From assembly GCA_021846565.1 (NCBI GenBank), contig JAJZWS010000005.1:1-64000 (forward strand): a DNA stretch of 64,000 nucleotides, in the 5' to 3' direction. This DNA is from Bacillota bacterium. GTDB taxonomy: Bacteria > Bacillota > Sulfobacillia > Sulfobacillales > JAIMBI01. Positions 44,598 through 53,493 of the stretch are shown in pieces. Below the pieces are notes generated by a model that saw only the letters and a program-made list of their open reading frames with translations, was not told the origin of the DNA and made no database searches. Both the position numbers and the translations under genes were made by a program. Position 1 is the stretch's first letter. Each line of letters opens with the position of its first letter.

Positions 44598-45178
44598 TGA
44601 CCCCCGCGGCGGGTCCCGCGACAGCCTTGCGCCGTTGGGATCCCCTGGCCATCCTGGTGTTGGCGGCGGCCGCGGCAGGCTATGTGGTGGCCCCGTATCT
44701 GTCTTTCCCTCCGGCGGCGTCGGGCCCGGTGCCCGTGGGACTCCGGGCGGGGGATCGGCCGCCCAACTTTACCCTCACGACGGTGACGGGCCACCGGCTG
44801 ACGCGGTGGGCCCGCACCGGACATGCGGTGTGGGTGAATTTCTGGGCCACATGGTGCGTGTGGTGCAAGGCCGAGATGCCGGCCGGGGAGTCTGTCTATC
44901 GCCAGGAGCACGGGCGCCTCGACGTCGGGAGCGTGGACGTCCAGGAGAGCCCGCCCGCCGTGGCGGCTTTTTTGGCAGCGCACCGCATCACCTATCCTGT
45001 GGTGCGGGATACGACCGGACTCGTGTCCACGCGCTACGACGTCACCGGGTTGCCGAAGTCGATCTTCATTGCGCCGGGCGGGCACATTACCGCCGTGGTG
45101 ACCGGCTCGCTCCTCTCGGCCCGGGGTATGGAGCCGGACGTGCGCCCGGCGATCAGCGGTGGGACGCGCGGCCGGTGA
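44597..45178 (+). CDS. TlpA/ResA-like membrane-anchored thioredoxin
   Basis: 193 residues. An N-terminal uncleaved membrane helix (~16-36) is followed by a thioredoxin fold with active site WATWCVWC (Cys87, Cys90), LPKSIFIAPGGHI containing the cis-Pro, and an AhpC/TSA-like RAGDRPPNFTLTTVTG start. Such proteins reduce disulfides on the outer face, often for cytochrome c maturation. ATG 44597 overlaps the tusA stop. The 3' end overlaps the EAL gene (45153-45178) on the other strand. Confidence 0.88.
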   Translation: MTPAAGPATALRRWDPLAILVLAAAAAGYVVAPYLSFPPAASGPVPVGLRAGDRPPNFTLTTVTGHRLTRWARTGHAVWVNFWATWCVWCKAEMPAGESVYRQEHGRLDVGSVDVQESPPAVAAFLAAHRITYPVVRDTTGLVSTRYDVTGLPKSIFIAPGGHITAVVTGSLLSARGMEPDVRPAISGGTRGR

Positions 45179-47492
45179 CGCGCAGCAACTCCGGCTGGGG
45201 CAGCGTGTTTGCGAGTGCCAAGCCGGCGGTGCGGGCGAGGTCTTCGGTCAGGCGCCGCAAGTCCTGATCCAAGTCGTCCGTCAATCCGTACACGGCGAGC
45301 ACCATGAGCGTGCGGCCCCGGGCCCGCAGGGGCACCGCGAGAAGCCAGCGAAAGCCAAACAGGTTCCAGGATGGCTCGCGGGGACTGTCGTGCAAGTCAA
45401 AGCTGTCCGGCCAGCCCGGCCGAATCCAGGCGGTCTCGCCGGTGCGATACGCGTTGGACACCGGCAGACCCCCGTCCGGGTCGTCCGGGTCGATGGAAAC
45501 GCGCCAGTCGTGAAAGTACCCGGATGCTTCACCCTGGGTGCCCACAACCCGAAAAACCTTGTCAGGGCCCGGTTCCAGCACGGCCGTGAGGCCCGACGAC
45601 AGCAAGCGGTGGACGGATTCCAAGAGCACCTGCAGCACCCGCTCCCGCGAGGTGGCATCCACCAAGTCATGCTGGCCAGCCAGCACCACGGCCTGACGCC
45701 GTTCCGCCAGTTTTGCGCGCGAATCGGCCTCCGTACGCTGAATCAGGGCGGCCGCTAATGCCGCCAGCCCCTCCAGTCGCGAACGGCGGCTCGGGTCCGA
45801 CAGCGCCCCCTCCGCCCCGTGATACACCTTCAAGAGCCCCAACAATGTCCCCTGCGCCACCAGCGGGACCGCAGCCGCCGACAAAATGCCGTCAGTCAGC
45901 AGCTCCTCCCGCCACGGCCGCATGCGGGCGTCCGTGCGCACATCGTCGGAGATGGACAGGTCCAATAGGCGGATGGCCTCGCCGTTGCACGACCGGCCGT
46001 CGTCGGTGGCCGGATCCCTGAACGACGCAAGGTCCAGCTGGAATGGCTCTTTGTCGGCATCGACACAGAACAGCCGCTCGCGGGCGGCATCCGTATACCC
46101 AATGAAGCCGGTGTGACCGCCCGTGAGGCTCAAGGCCGCCATGAGCACATGCTGGAGGGAGGCCACCAGGCTGTCTCCCTCCAGCTCCGGAGGGGGAGCC
46201 GCCGGCGGTACCAGGGCCCGGGCGGCCAACAGCAACCCCTCGCCCGACAGCTCGGTGGCCGTGGGCGGTAGTGCATCGGCATCGGTGAGCACCCCCACCA
46301 GGGCCGCCAGGCCCGTGAGGGTCTCCACCACGACGGGTCGAATGCGATTCGGCTCACGATAGGCCGCGACCAGCGCACCCCACGGTCGGTCCAGAGAAAA
46401 TATAGGGAGCGCCAACAGAGAGCGTGACTTCCACGGGCCCTGGTCCGAAAGTTCCTGTAAGGCGAGGGGACGTAAACGGCGGAACAATTCCTCGCCCAAC
46501 TTCCGGTCTGCTTGGGAAAAAGTTTTTGGCCCCGTGATGCCCTGCGTCGCCAACCAGCGCCACTCCACACCGGTGTCCTCCACGGTCCGCTGCAGGAGAG
46601 CGACGGTGTCGGCCCCGCTGGCCTGAGCCGCCACCGTGACCAGCGCCTCGGCGGCGCCCTCACCCCGGTGCATCCCGCGCGACGCGAAGCGCAACAGACG
46701 AACCAGCGAGGACACGAGCACCTCTGGGGGCTGGGTCTTCTGGATTGCGAGGGGCGGCAGGGCGATGGCCGGGTCGGGGTTGGGATCCCAGTCCGGTCGT
46801 CCCAACAAGTAGCCCTGGGCCAGCTCAATGCCCAGTTCGCGCAGCGTGTTGAGCTCGGCCGGCGTCTCCACCCCCTCGGCGATCAGTTGAATGCCGTTCA
46901 TGTGGGCGAATCGAGCCGTGGCTTCCACCAAACTGAACTTCACCGGGTCCACATCAATGTGGCGCACCAGCGCCAGGTCAATCTTGGCAAAATCCGGGCG
47001 CACTTCGACGAGGCGCGTCAGGCTGGAGTACCCCGCCCCCACATCGTCCACCGCAATGCGGTAGCCGTGGCGGCGAAGCCGTGAGAGCCAGCGGCTCAAA
47101 TGCGGGCCGGCGGCGGTTTCCTCCAGCAGTTCCAGCACCAGGCGTCGGGGCGGCACGTGGGTTTGGTTTAGCAGCCAATCCGTCACGAGCGGCAGGGAGA
47201 TCGGGAGCACATTCAGAAAGAACGGGGTGTCCCCCGGGGGCCGTGCCGCCAACTCCGACAGGATGCGGTCCAGAACAAACTGGTCCAGCGCGTCCGCTTC
47301 GCCGCTGGCCCGCGCCCACCGGAACAGCTCGTCGGGTCGAATGGGCTCCCCCGCGGCGGTCATGGGACGGGCCAGCGCTTCGTGGCCGAACGCCTGGCCC
47401 CGCAACAGCGATACAATGGGCTGGAAGGCGATGCGGAGGAGCCCCGGTTGAAAACGTGTCCAGACGGACAAAGCGTGGGGCGGTTCGCGCAA
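45153..47492 (-). CDS. EAL-GAF c-di-GMP phosphodiesterase
   Basis: 779 residues. Residues ~18-260 are an EAL domain with all catalytic residues: HEALAR, Asn in FFLNVLP, Glu in LVLELLEE, IAVDDVGAGYSS, FAKIDL Lys and LIAEGVETPAEL Glu. This should hydrolyse c-di-GMP to pGpG. Behind it are three GAF-like domains (~275-420, ~440-590 and ~610-760), the second with a possible Cys/His-containing pocket (ATDDGRSCNGEAIR). No membrane helix or GGDEF domain. Putative cytosolic sensor. TTG 47492 is weakly supported; an internal start is possible. The 3' end overlaps the TlpA-like gene by 26 bases. Confidence 0.8.
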   Translation of the reverse strand: MREPPHALSVWTRFQPGLLRIAFQPIVSLLRGQAFGHEALARPMTAAGEPIRPDELFRWARASGEADALDQFVLDRILSELAARPPGDTPFFLNVLPISLPLVTDWLLNQTHVPPRRLVLELLEETAAGPHLSRWLSRLRRHGYRIAVDDVGAGYSSLTRLVEVRPDFAKIDLALVRHIDVDPVKFSLVEATARFAHMNGIQLIAEGVETPAELNTLRELGIELAQGYLLGRPDWDPNPDPAIALPPLAIQKTQPPEVLVSSLVRLLRFASRGMHRGEGAAEALVTVAAQASGADTVALLQRTVEDTGVEWRWLATQGITGPKTFSQADRKLGEELFRRLRPLALQELSDQGPWKSRSLLALPIFSLDRPWGALVAAYREPNRIRPVVVETLTGLAALVGVLTDADALPPTATELSGEGLLLAARALVPPAAPPPELEGDSLVASLQHVLMAALSLTGGHTGFIGYTDAARERLFCVDADKEPFQLDLASFRDPATDDGRSCNGEAIRLLDLSISDDVRTDARMRPWREELLTDGILSAAAVPLVAQGTLLGLLKVYHGAEGALSDPSRRSRLEGLAALAAALIQRTEADSRAKLAERRQAVVLAGQHDLVDATSRERVLQVLLESVHRLLSSGLTAVLEPGPDKVFRVVGTQGEASGYFHDWRVSIDPDDPDGGLPVSNAYRTGETAWIRPGWPDSFDLHDSPREPSWNLFGFRWLLAVPLRARGRTLMVLAVYGLTDDLDQDLRRLTEDLARTAGLALANTLPQPELLRVTGRASHR

Positions 47493-47652
47493 CGGAGAAT
47501 CCGTCGTGACCGCCTCCCTCCTTAGCCAAACTGGGTCGCGACATCCCGGGAAGTCGCGAGAATATTGTCAGCATAAGCGGGTTCGGCGGGATAGCCAAGC
47601 CCGCGTGTCGAATTCAGGGGACCGAGGTTCCCAGGACGCGGAGGGATCCATC

Positions 47653-48609
47653 GTGCTGGTGGAGTGCGTGGCCAATTTCAGCGAGGGGCGTCGGCCCGAC
47701 GTGGTAGCCGCCATTGTCGAGGCGGCACGCGGCCCGGCCGTTCAGGTGTTGGACGCGTCCGCCGACCAAGATCACCACCGCTTTGTGTTGACCCTGGCCG
47801 GGGAGGGCGAGGCGGTGGCCGCGAGCGCCTTTCGCGCCGTGGCGGCGGCGGTCGCTCGCATCAACCTGACCCAGCACCGGGGGACGCACCCGCGCATCGG
47901 GGCGGCGGATGTAGTGCCGTTTGTCCCACTGGGCAACACGCCCATGTCCTATTGTGTAGGGCTGGCGGAGTCCGTCGGGGAGCGCATCGGGTCCGAGTTG
48001 GGGGTGCCGGTGTTTCTCTACGGCGCCGCTGCCCGCCGACCCATGCGTCGGGATCTGGCGCGCGTGCGCCGGGGAGAGTTTGAAGGACTGGAGGCGCGCA
48101 TGCGCGAGCCCTCGGGGGCGCCGGACTTTGGCCCGAGGGCTCCGCACCCCACGGCCGGAGCGGTCGCGGTCGGCGCCCGCCCTGCCCTGGTGGCCTTCAA
48201 TGCCTGGCTCAGCACCGGCGACTGGGCGGTGGCCGATGCCGTGGCGCGGGCGGTACGCGGGTCGAGCGGCGGCTTGGTGGGCGTGAAGGCGCTGGCCATG
48301 GACACCGCGACCCATGGTCAGATGCAGGTGTCGATGAACCTGGTGGACTTCCGTGCGACATCCCTGCCGGCAGCGTTGGAGCTGGTGCGGCGTGAGGCGG
48401 CGCGCTTTGGCGTGACGGTGACGGAGACCGAAATCGTGGGCATGGTGCCGCTGGCTGCCCTGTTGGCGGCGGCACAGTACTATCTCCAGGCGCATCACTT
48501 CTCGGCGGGCCAGGTGCTGGAGCTGGGACTTCTCGACTGGGCCCGCTTACAGCCCGCCACGGGAAATCCGGACACGACCGAGACCGCGACCAGAGGACCA
48601 CGGGGATGA
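47653..48609 (+). CDS. ftcD: Glutamate formimidoyltransferase
   Basis: 318 residues with the FTCD N- and C-terminal domains: VECVANFSEGRRPDVV at the start, RGTHPRIGAADVVPFVPLG with catalytic His in the expected loop, and VKALAMDTATHGQMQVSMNL. It transfers the formimino group of N-formiminoglutamate to tetrahydrofolate, in histidine breakdown. GTG 47653 has GGAGGG eight bases upstream; an upstream in-frame extension to 47506 is Arg-rich and not family-like. Stop overlaps hutI start (ATGA). Confidence 0.88.
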   Translation: MLVECVANFSEGRRPDVVAAIVEAARGPAVQVLDASADQDHHRFVLTLAGEGEAVAASAFRAVAAAVARINLTQHRGTHPRIGAADVVPFVPLGNTPMSYCVGLAESVGERIGSELGVPVFLYGAAARRPMRRDLARVRRGEFEGLEARMREPSGAPDFGPRAPHPTAGAVAVGARPALVAFNAWLSTGDWAVADAVARAVRGSSGGLVGVKALAMDTATHGQMQVSMNLVDFRATSLPAALELVRREAARFGVTVTETEIVGMVPLAALLAAAQYYLQAHHFSAGQVLELGLLDWARLQPATGNPDTTETATRGPRG

Positions 48610-49844
48610 GCGTACCGACGGGAGGCTCGGCGGACATGGTGATCCGGCACATTGGCCAACTGCTCACGATGGCGGGCGGGGTGGGAGCCGAGTTTACTGC
48701 CTCGGCCGACGCGGCGGTGTGGATCGCGGACGGTCGCGTGCGCTACGCAGGACCCGAGAGCGGCTTGCCGCTCGAGGCGGACGGTTTCGTGGTGGACGCC
48801 GGGGGACGTCTGGCCACGCCCGGGCTGGTGGATGCGCACACCCATCTCCTGTATGCCGGCCAGCGGGCCCAAGAAGTCGCGCTCCGTGCTAAGGGGGCGA
48901 GCTATCTGGAGATGCTGGAGGCCGGCGGCGGCATTTTGGCCACGGTGTCCGCCACGACCGCGGCGTCTGACGAGGATGTGCTGGCCGCCACGCGGCGGCG
49001 GCTCGAGGAGGCACTGCGGGCAGGCACCACGACCCTGGAGCTGAAAACCGGCTACGGGCTGACGCCGACGGCCGAACTGCGCCTCCTCGGTCTGGCGGAG
49101 GTGCTCCGGGCCGAGGGGCCCCAGCGCCTGGTGCTCACCTTTCTGGGCGCGCACGCGTTGCCGCCATCTCACCGAGGGGACGCGGAGCGCTTTTTGGCGG
49201 AGATGGCTGCCGTGCACCCGGCGCTGGTGGGCCGGGCCGACTTCGTCGACATCTTTTTGGAGCCGGGGGTGTTTCAGGCCGCAGCGGCCGACGACTATCT
49301 CGCCCGGGCCCAGCAGCAGGGACTGGCCCTCAAGGTGCACGTGGATGAGCTCCAGGACGGCGGCGGGGCGGCGGTGGCCGCGCGCCGGGGCGCCGTGTCG
49401 GCCGACCACTGTGCCTACACGTCGCCCGCAGGCATCGCCGCGCTGAAGGCGGCGGGCACCGTGGCGGTGCTGTTGCCGGGCACCGCGGGCTATCTGCACC
49501 CCGAGCACATGGCCCCCGCGCGACAATTTCTGGACCAGGGGGTGCCGGTCGCGATTGCCTCCGACGGGAACCCCGGGTCGTCGCCTACCAGCTGTTTGGG
49601 TACGCTGCTGCCGTGGGCGGCCGCGTGGCTGCACCTCACGCCCGACGAGGTGTGGACGGCGGTCACGCGGGGCGGGGCGGCGGCGCTGGGCCGGGGCGAC
49701 GTGGGACAGCTTGCCCCGGGCGCCTGGGGCGACCTGGTCGTGTGGGACACCGACGACTATCGCGTGCCGTGCCATCGGTACGGCACCAACCTCGTGCAGG
49801 CGGTGTACGTGGGCGGACAGCGGGTCGCACCCAGGTGCCGGTAG
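48606..49844 (+). CDS. hutI: Imidazolonepropionase
   Basis: 412 residues, normal length. Amidohydrolase signatures: VDAHTHLLYAGQRAQEV with the two metal His, LKTGYGL, KVHVDELQDGGGAA with His, and SDGNPGSSPTSCL with the metal Asp. It opens 4-imidazolone-5-propanoate to formiminoglutamate, which ftcD then uses. ATG 48606 shares four bases with the ftcD stop. hutH and hutU are not in the window, so the first two steps must be encoded elsewhere or the cluster is reduced. Confidence 0.92.
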   Translation: MSVPTGGSADMVIRHIGQLLTMAGGVGAEFTASADAAVWIADGRVRYAGPESGLPLEADGFVVDAGGRLATPGLVDAHTHLLYAGQRAQEVALRAKGASYLEMLEAGGGILATVSATTAASDEDVLAATRRRLEEALRAGTTTLELKTGYGLTPTAELRLLGLAEVLRAEGPQRLVLTFLGAHALPPSHRGDAERFLAEMAAVHPALVGRADFVDIFLEPGVFQAAAADDYLARAQQQGLALKVHVDELQDGGGAAVAARRGAVSADHCAYTSPAGIAALKAAGTVAVLLPGTAGYLHPEHMAPARQFLDQGVPVAIASDGNPGSSPTSCLGTLLPWAAAWLHLTPDEVWTAVTRGGAAALGRGDVGQLAPGAWGDLVVWDTDDYRVPCHRYGTNLVQAVYVGGQRVAPRCR

Positions 49845-49852
49845 ACGGCCCG

Positions 49853-50678
49853 CTACCGCGCGATCGACGGAGTGCCCGACGCCACCACCTTGAGCGTGTC
49901 CCACATCCCGAGTTGTTCGTGCCCGGGTACGAGGCACGCAATCCGATACGTCCCGGCTTTCGTGGGCGCAAACGTGAACGTGGCGGTCGATCCCGGAGCC
50001 ACCCCCGAGGTTGCGTTGGGGCTCGGCACCGGGAAAGGCCCATGTGGTGCTGTTGGCCGCATTGGTTACAATGGCCGCAGAGTGGGGCAGGAGCCCCTGG
50101 TTGCTCAGGGTGACGGTCACCGTCTACCCGGTGGGTGCGGTGATGACCGTGGCGCCCTTGCCCTCGCCGTTGTAGTTGTGTACCCAGCCACCAGCGTGAT
50201 GGACACGGTTTTGGCGGCCGCCTGACAGCTTAAAAACTTGCTGGGCGTGGCCAGGCCCGTCGCGGGTGCCGTGGTTTTGGGCAGGAGGCCCAGCGCGGCC
50301 GTCTCCTGTGCCTTGCCATTGCGCCCATTGGCACTGAACAGGAATGCCGCCACGGTTGCTGGCCTGCTTCTTAAGTCAGCGAGCCGGGGTTCCGCTTGGG
50401 CATGCATTTGTAGATGAATTGAGCTAGCTGGTTCTGGGTGGGGTTGAGCCCCTTTAAGCGAATGGACGACGTGGCGCTGATAAGGGGCAGGTATACGCCC
50501 GGCACGCCCAAGCCCGTAGCTCCGTGGCACACGGTGCAGGTCGTTTTGTGCAGGGAGGCCCCTGCACGATGTTCCCGGTCGGAAAACTGGGGGTCGAAAA
50601 CGTAGGGCCCTGCCCACAGCCGGTCCCCACCAGCGCAACCAGCAGCATTCCGCTGGCAATCGTTCCCCGCCTGCGCAT
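49853..50678 (-). pseudogene. Cytochrome c-sulfocyanin fusion, broken
   Basis: From ATG 50678 (AGGAGGAATAGGC upstream) comes a lipoprotein-type signal (MRRRGTIASGMLLVALVGTGC). A frameshift near 50555 leads to KTTCTVCHGATGLG, a class I cytochrome c haem site, followed by LKGLNPTQNQLAQFIYKCMP. Another shift after NPGSLT gives ATVAAFLFSANG (the final cytochrome helix) and a linker running into AAAKTVSITLVAG, then HNYNGEGKGATVI, an in-frame TAG, VTVTLSNQGLLPHSAAIVT and, after a last shift, YRIACLVPGHEQLGMWDTL, the blue-copper ligand end of sulfocyanin. At least four frameshifts and one stop. The promoter remains. Sulfocyanins serve iron or sulfur respiration in thermoacidophiles. Confidence 0.82.
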
Positions 50679-50778
50679 GCCTATTCCTCCTGCTGAGCGC
50701 TGGATGGATCAGGTCACGACGCAATCCCCACGGAATCCTCACCGCCATAGCGGTGCATTACGGGCGATATCTTCCTGA

Positions 50779-50807
50779 CTTATAGTCACGCGAGAAGTGC
50801 GCGGCAA
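50779..50807 (-). promoter_or_regulatory. Promoter of the cytochrome-sulfocyanin relic
   Basis: Minus strand TTGCCG (50807-50802), 17 bases, TATAAG (50784-50779), about 100 bases before ATG 50678. Apparently intact despite the broken gene. The remaining spacer to 50997 holds nothing recognised. Confidence 0.55.
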
Positions 50808-50997
50808 CCGCTGGCCGCGATATTGTGCACGCGTGCGCGAGCGCGACTCCGCCCCACGTGAACGATCGGCGCGTTCGGTTCATCCTCGTCCCGGGCATCG
50901 TCGTCCCGAAAGTCCGTGGCGTTTGATAGCATTGAGGTCCAGTGCCGGCCCCGCGGGACACCTCGGGCCGTACAGGGAACGCGAGGAGGGAGCATCC

Positions 50998-51612
50998 ATG
51001 AAAAACCCTTGGGACAACCGCGAGCGCCTGGAATGGCTGCTGGCACCCCGGCGCCAAACCTGGTTTCCGCGTGCGCCGATTGTGTTGGCGCTGGAGTTGG
51101 GCGAAGGGGCGGCCGTGGCGGATGTGGGGGCCGGCAGCGGATATCTGGTGGAGGAGCTGGCCGTGGCGGTGGGCTTAGCCGGACGGGTGTGGGCCGTGGA
51201 TCCCAGCCCCCAGGCCCGAGCCCTCCTGACCGAGCGGTTTCAGGACGAGGCCCATCGCCAGGTGGTGGTGCGCGACGGCACAGCGGCTGCCACGGGGCTC
51301 GTGGACCGGTCGGCCGACGGCATGGTCTGGCTGGCCATTTATCATGAGCTGCTGCACGCGACACCCGACGGCGAGGAACTGCATCGGAGCTTTGCGGAGG
51401 CGCGGCGCGTCTTGAAACCGGGCGGTCGGCTGGTCATTGGCGACTGGCGGCCGGTGCCCACCGAGGTGGGCCCGCCGACCCGGGAGCGCGTGGATCCGGA
51501 GAGGGCGGGGCAGGCGCTGACGGCGGCCGGGTTCACCGTGGCGTCCTCCACCAACCTGAGTGAGGCGGTGTGGCTGCTAACGGTCACGACCCCGGACGAC
51601 GAGCCACAGTGA
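50998..51612 (+). CDS. Class I SAM-dependent methyltransferase
   Basis: 204 residues. Motif I VADVGAGSGYLVEELA binds S-adenosylmethionine, with the acidic VWAVDPSP after it and VVRDGTA; the second half has VLKPGGRLVIGDW, motif post-III. It is the UbiE/MenG-like group; no target is evident. ATG 50998 has GAGGAGGGAGC. The stop overlaps the acpS GTG (GTGA). Confidence 0.82.
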   Translation: MKNPWDNRERLEWLLAPRRQTWFPRAPIVLALELGEGAAVADVGAGSGYLVEELAVAVGLAGRVWAVDPSPQARALLTERFQDEAHRQVVVRDGTAAATGLVDRSADGMVWLAIYHELLHATPDGEELHRSFAEARRVLKPGGRLVIGDWRPVPTEVGPPTRERVDPERAGQALTAAGFTVASSTNLSEAVWLLTVTTPDDEPQ

Positions 51613-52010
51613 CGGACGGGGGCGTGGGTCGCGTCTGGGGCGTCGGCGTGGATGCTGTGGACGTGGCGCGCTTTCAGGCCGCGGCGGAACGTCGGCCCCG
51701 TCTGGTGACGCACCTGTTCGACGACGACGAGGTTCAATACGCGGGGGATGGGAGAAACCGGTGGGAGCGCCTGGCGGCGCGCTTTGCCGCCAAAGAGGCC
51801 ATCGTCAAGGCCGCTGGGGGATTTCGGGGGTCCGCGTGGCGCCAGATCGTGGTGGGGGGCCGCCTGAATCAGCCGCCCCCGGTGGCGGTCGGCGGTCCTT
51901 TGGGCGAGTGGATCGAGGCCCACCACCTCGTGGTCTTGGTGTCCCTGACCCATGAGCGCGCCGTCGCCATTGCGGTGGCGGTGTTGCAGACCGCGACAGG
52001 GGAGCCGTAG
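51609..52010 (+). CDS. acpS: Holo-[acyl-carrier-protein] synthase
   Basis: 133 residues. GVGVDAVDVARF near the start has the metal Asp; RFAAKEAIVKA has the Glu/Lys pair of 4'-phosphopantetheinyl transferases, and LVSLTHERAVAIAVAVL is the C-terminal strand pattern. Transfers phosphopantetheine from CoA to ACP. GTG 51609 overlaps the upstream methyltransferase stop. It starts the classic acpS-nnr-alr sequence of Bacillota. Confidence 0.88.
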   Translation: MTDGGVGRVWGVGVDAVDVARFQAAAERRPRLVTHLFDDDEVQYAGDGRNRWERLAARFAAKEAIVKAAGGFRGSAWRQIVVGGRLNQPPPVAVGGPLGEWIEAHHLVVLVSLTHERAVAIAVAVLQTATGEP

Positions 52011-52011
52011 C

Positions 52012-53493
52012 ATGCACGTACCGGTGTGGACCGCTGAAGAAGCACGGGCGGCGGATGCGGCCGCCGCCGCACTTGGGATCGACGGAGCCTGGCTGATGGA
52101 GGCCGCCGGCGCTTGCGTGGCGCGCCGCGTGCGAGCGTGGAGGGCCACCCGTCCCCTGATTCTCGTGGGACCCGGCCAGAATGGCGGCGATGGTCTGGTC
52201 GCGGCGCGCCGTCTGGCGCTGGCTGGGGTGGCGACTCGCGTCTTCATGCCGGCGACCCCGCGGTTTGCCGGGGCCGCCGCGGTCGTGGCCAGCGCTTGGG
52301 CCGCCGGGGCGCGGCGCGTGGCGGACGACGACCTCGCGGATGCGCTGGCCGCGTCAGACCTGGTGGTGGACGCTGTGCTGGGCACCGGGCAGAATCGGGC
52401 GCTGGGACCACCCTGGTCCCCCCTGTGGCCTCATTTAGCCGCCGCGCGGGTCTTGGCTGTGGACCTGCCCACCGGGGTCGAGGCGGATACGGGCCGGTGC
52501 TGGACCGACGGGCCGGTCATGGTGGAAACCATGGCGGTCGGCGCGCTGAAGCCCGCGCATCTGCTGGAGCCGGCGGCGTCACGGGTGGGACGCTTGACGG
52601 TGGCCGACATCGGGTTGCCAATGCAGCTCGGCGCGCGCTTTCGACTGGACTGGCCGGAGGATCGGCCTCGGGAGCGGGAGGCGGGGGCAGATAAATATGC
52701 CCGAGGCACCCTGGTGGTGGTGGGGGGCTCCGCCCAGTACACTGGCGCCCCCGGCCTGGCGGCCGCCGGGGGGATGCGGGCCGGCATGGGGTATGTGGAA
52801 ATTTGGTGCGCTGCGGCTGGGGCGGAGCGCATTCGCTTTCTTCCCGCCGTGGTGCGGGTGCTGCCGGAGCACGAGGGGGCACTGACGCTGGACGAGGCCG
52901 CGGCGCGTGCCCTGGGGCGCGCGCGGGCGGTCGTGCTGGGCCCCGGAGGTACCGTCGCGGTGTCATTGGTGGAGGCGGTGCGGGCCACCGGTCTGCCGGC
53001 GGTGGTGGACGCGGGCGCGGTCGCGGCGTACGTCGCGGCCGGGCGGCCCCCTTGGCCCAGCGCGGTGTTCACCCCGCACGCGGCCGAAGCGGCCCGCCTG
53101 CTGGATCGCGAGCCCGCTTGGGTAGCGGGCCATCGGGAGGCGGCGATGCGGGAGATGGGGGATGTCACCGGCGGCGTGGTGCTGTTGAAGGGGCGTCGTA
53201 CGCTCGTGGGTCGCGGAGACGGTCCCGTGTTTGTCAACTGGCCCGGGGGTCCGGAGTTGGCTACCGCCGGGACGGGGGACGTGTTGGCGGGCGTCATCGG
53301 GGGACTGTTGGCGCGAGGCCTGGATTCCCTGGCGGCAGCGCGCCTCGGGGCGTGGTGGCACGGTCTGGCGGGGGAGCGGATGCGGTGGACGCACGGGCCG
53401 TCCGGGGGCTCGGCCGCGGATCTGCTGGATGCCTTGGCGGCCGTGCGCCCCGAGGCCGGTGCCCCCGCCGACTGGCCGGAGTGGCTGTGGTGA
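52012..53493 (+). CDS. nnr: Bifunctional NAD(P)HX epimerase/dehydratase
   Basis: 493 residues. The N-terminal YjeF_N epimerase domain (1-~215) has LIDGAWLMEAAGACVARR-like opening and the metal loop VGPGQNGGDGLVAARRL; the C-terminal carbohydrate kinase-like dehydratase (~225-490) has GAPGLAAAGGMRAGMGYVE, VLGPGG and ATAGTGDVLAGVIGG with catalytic Asp. It repairs hydrated NADH/NADPH using ADP or ATP. ATG 52012 follows the acpS stop by one base; the end overlaps alr GTG. Confidence 0.92.
   Translation: MHVPVWTAEEARAADAAAAALGIDGAWLMEAAGACVARRVRAWRATRPLILVGPGQNGGDGLVAARRLALAGVATRVFMPATPRFAGAAAVVASAWAAGARRVADDDLADALAASDLVVDAVLGTGQNRALGPPWSPLWPHLAAARVLAVDLPTGVEADTGRCWTDGPVMVETMAVGALKPAHLLEPAASRVGRLTVADIGLPMQLGARFRLDWPEDRPREREAGADKYARGTLVVVGGSAQYTGAPGLAAAGGMRAGMGYVEIWCAAAGAERIRFLPAVVRVLPEHEGALTLDEAAARALGRARAVVLGPGGTVAVSLVEAVRATGLPAVVDAGAVAAYVAAGRPPWPSAVFTPHAAEAARLLDREPAWVAGHREAAMREMGDVTGGVVLLKGRRTLVGRGDGPVFVNWPGGPELATAGTGDVLAGVIGGLLARGLDSLAAARLGAWWHGLAGERMRWTHGPSGGSAADLLDALAAVRPEAGAPADWPEWLW

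Noticed and set aside
48495..50120. Minus-strand 541-codon open frame opposite hutI
   Set aside because: Overlaps the convincing hutI gene; only its first ~35 residues match the sulfocyanin relic, the rest is antisense composition.
50371..50748. Separate intact cytochrome c gene
   Set aside because: Its signal peptide is in another frame starting at 50678 with an excellent ribosome site, and its last helix (ATVAAFLFSANG) is in a third frame continuous with the cupredoxin.
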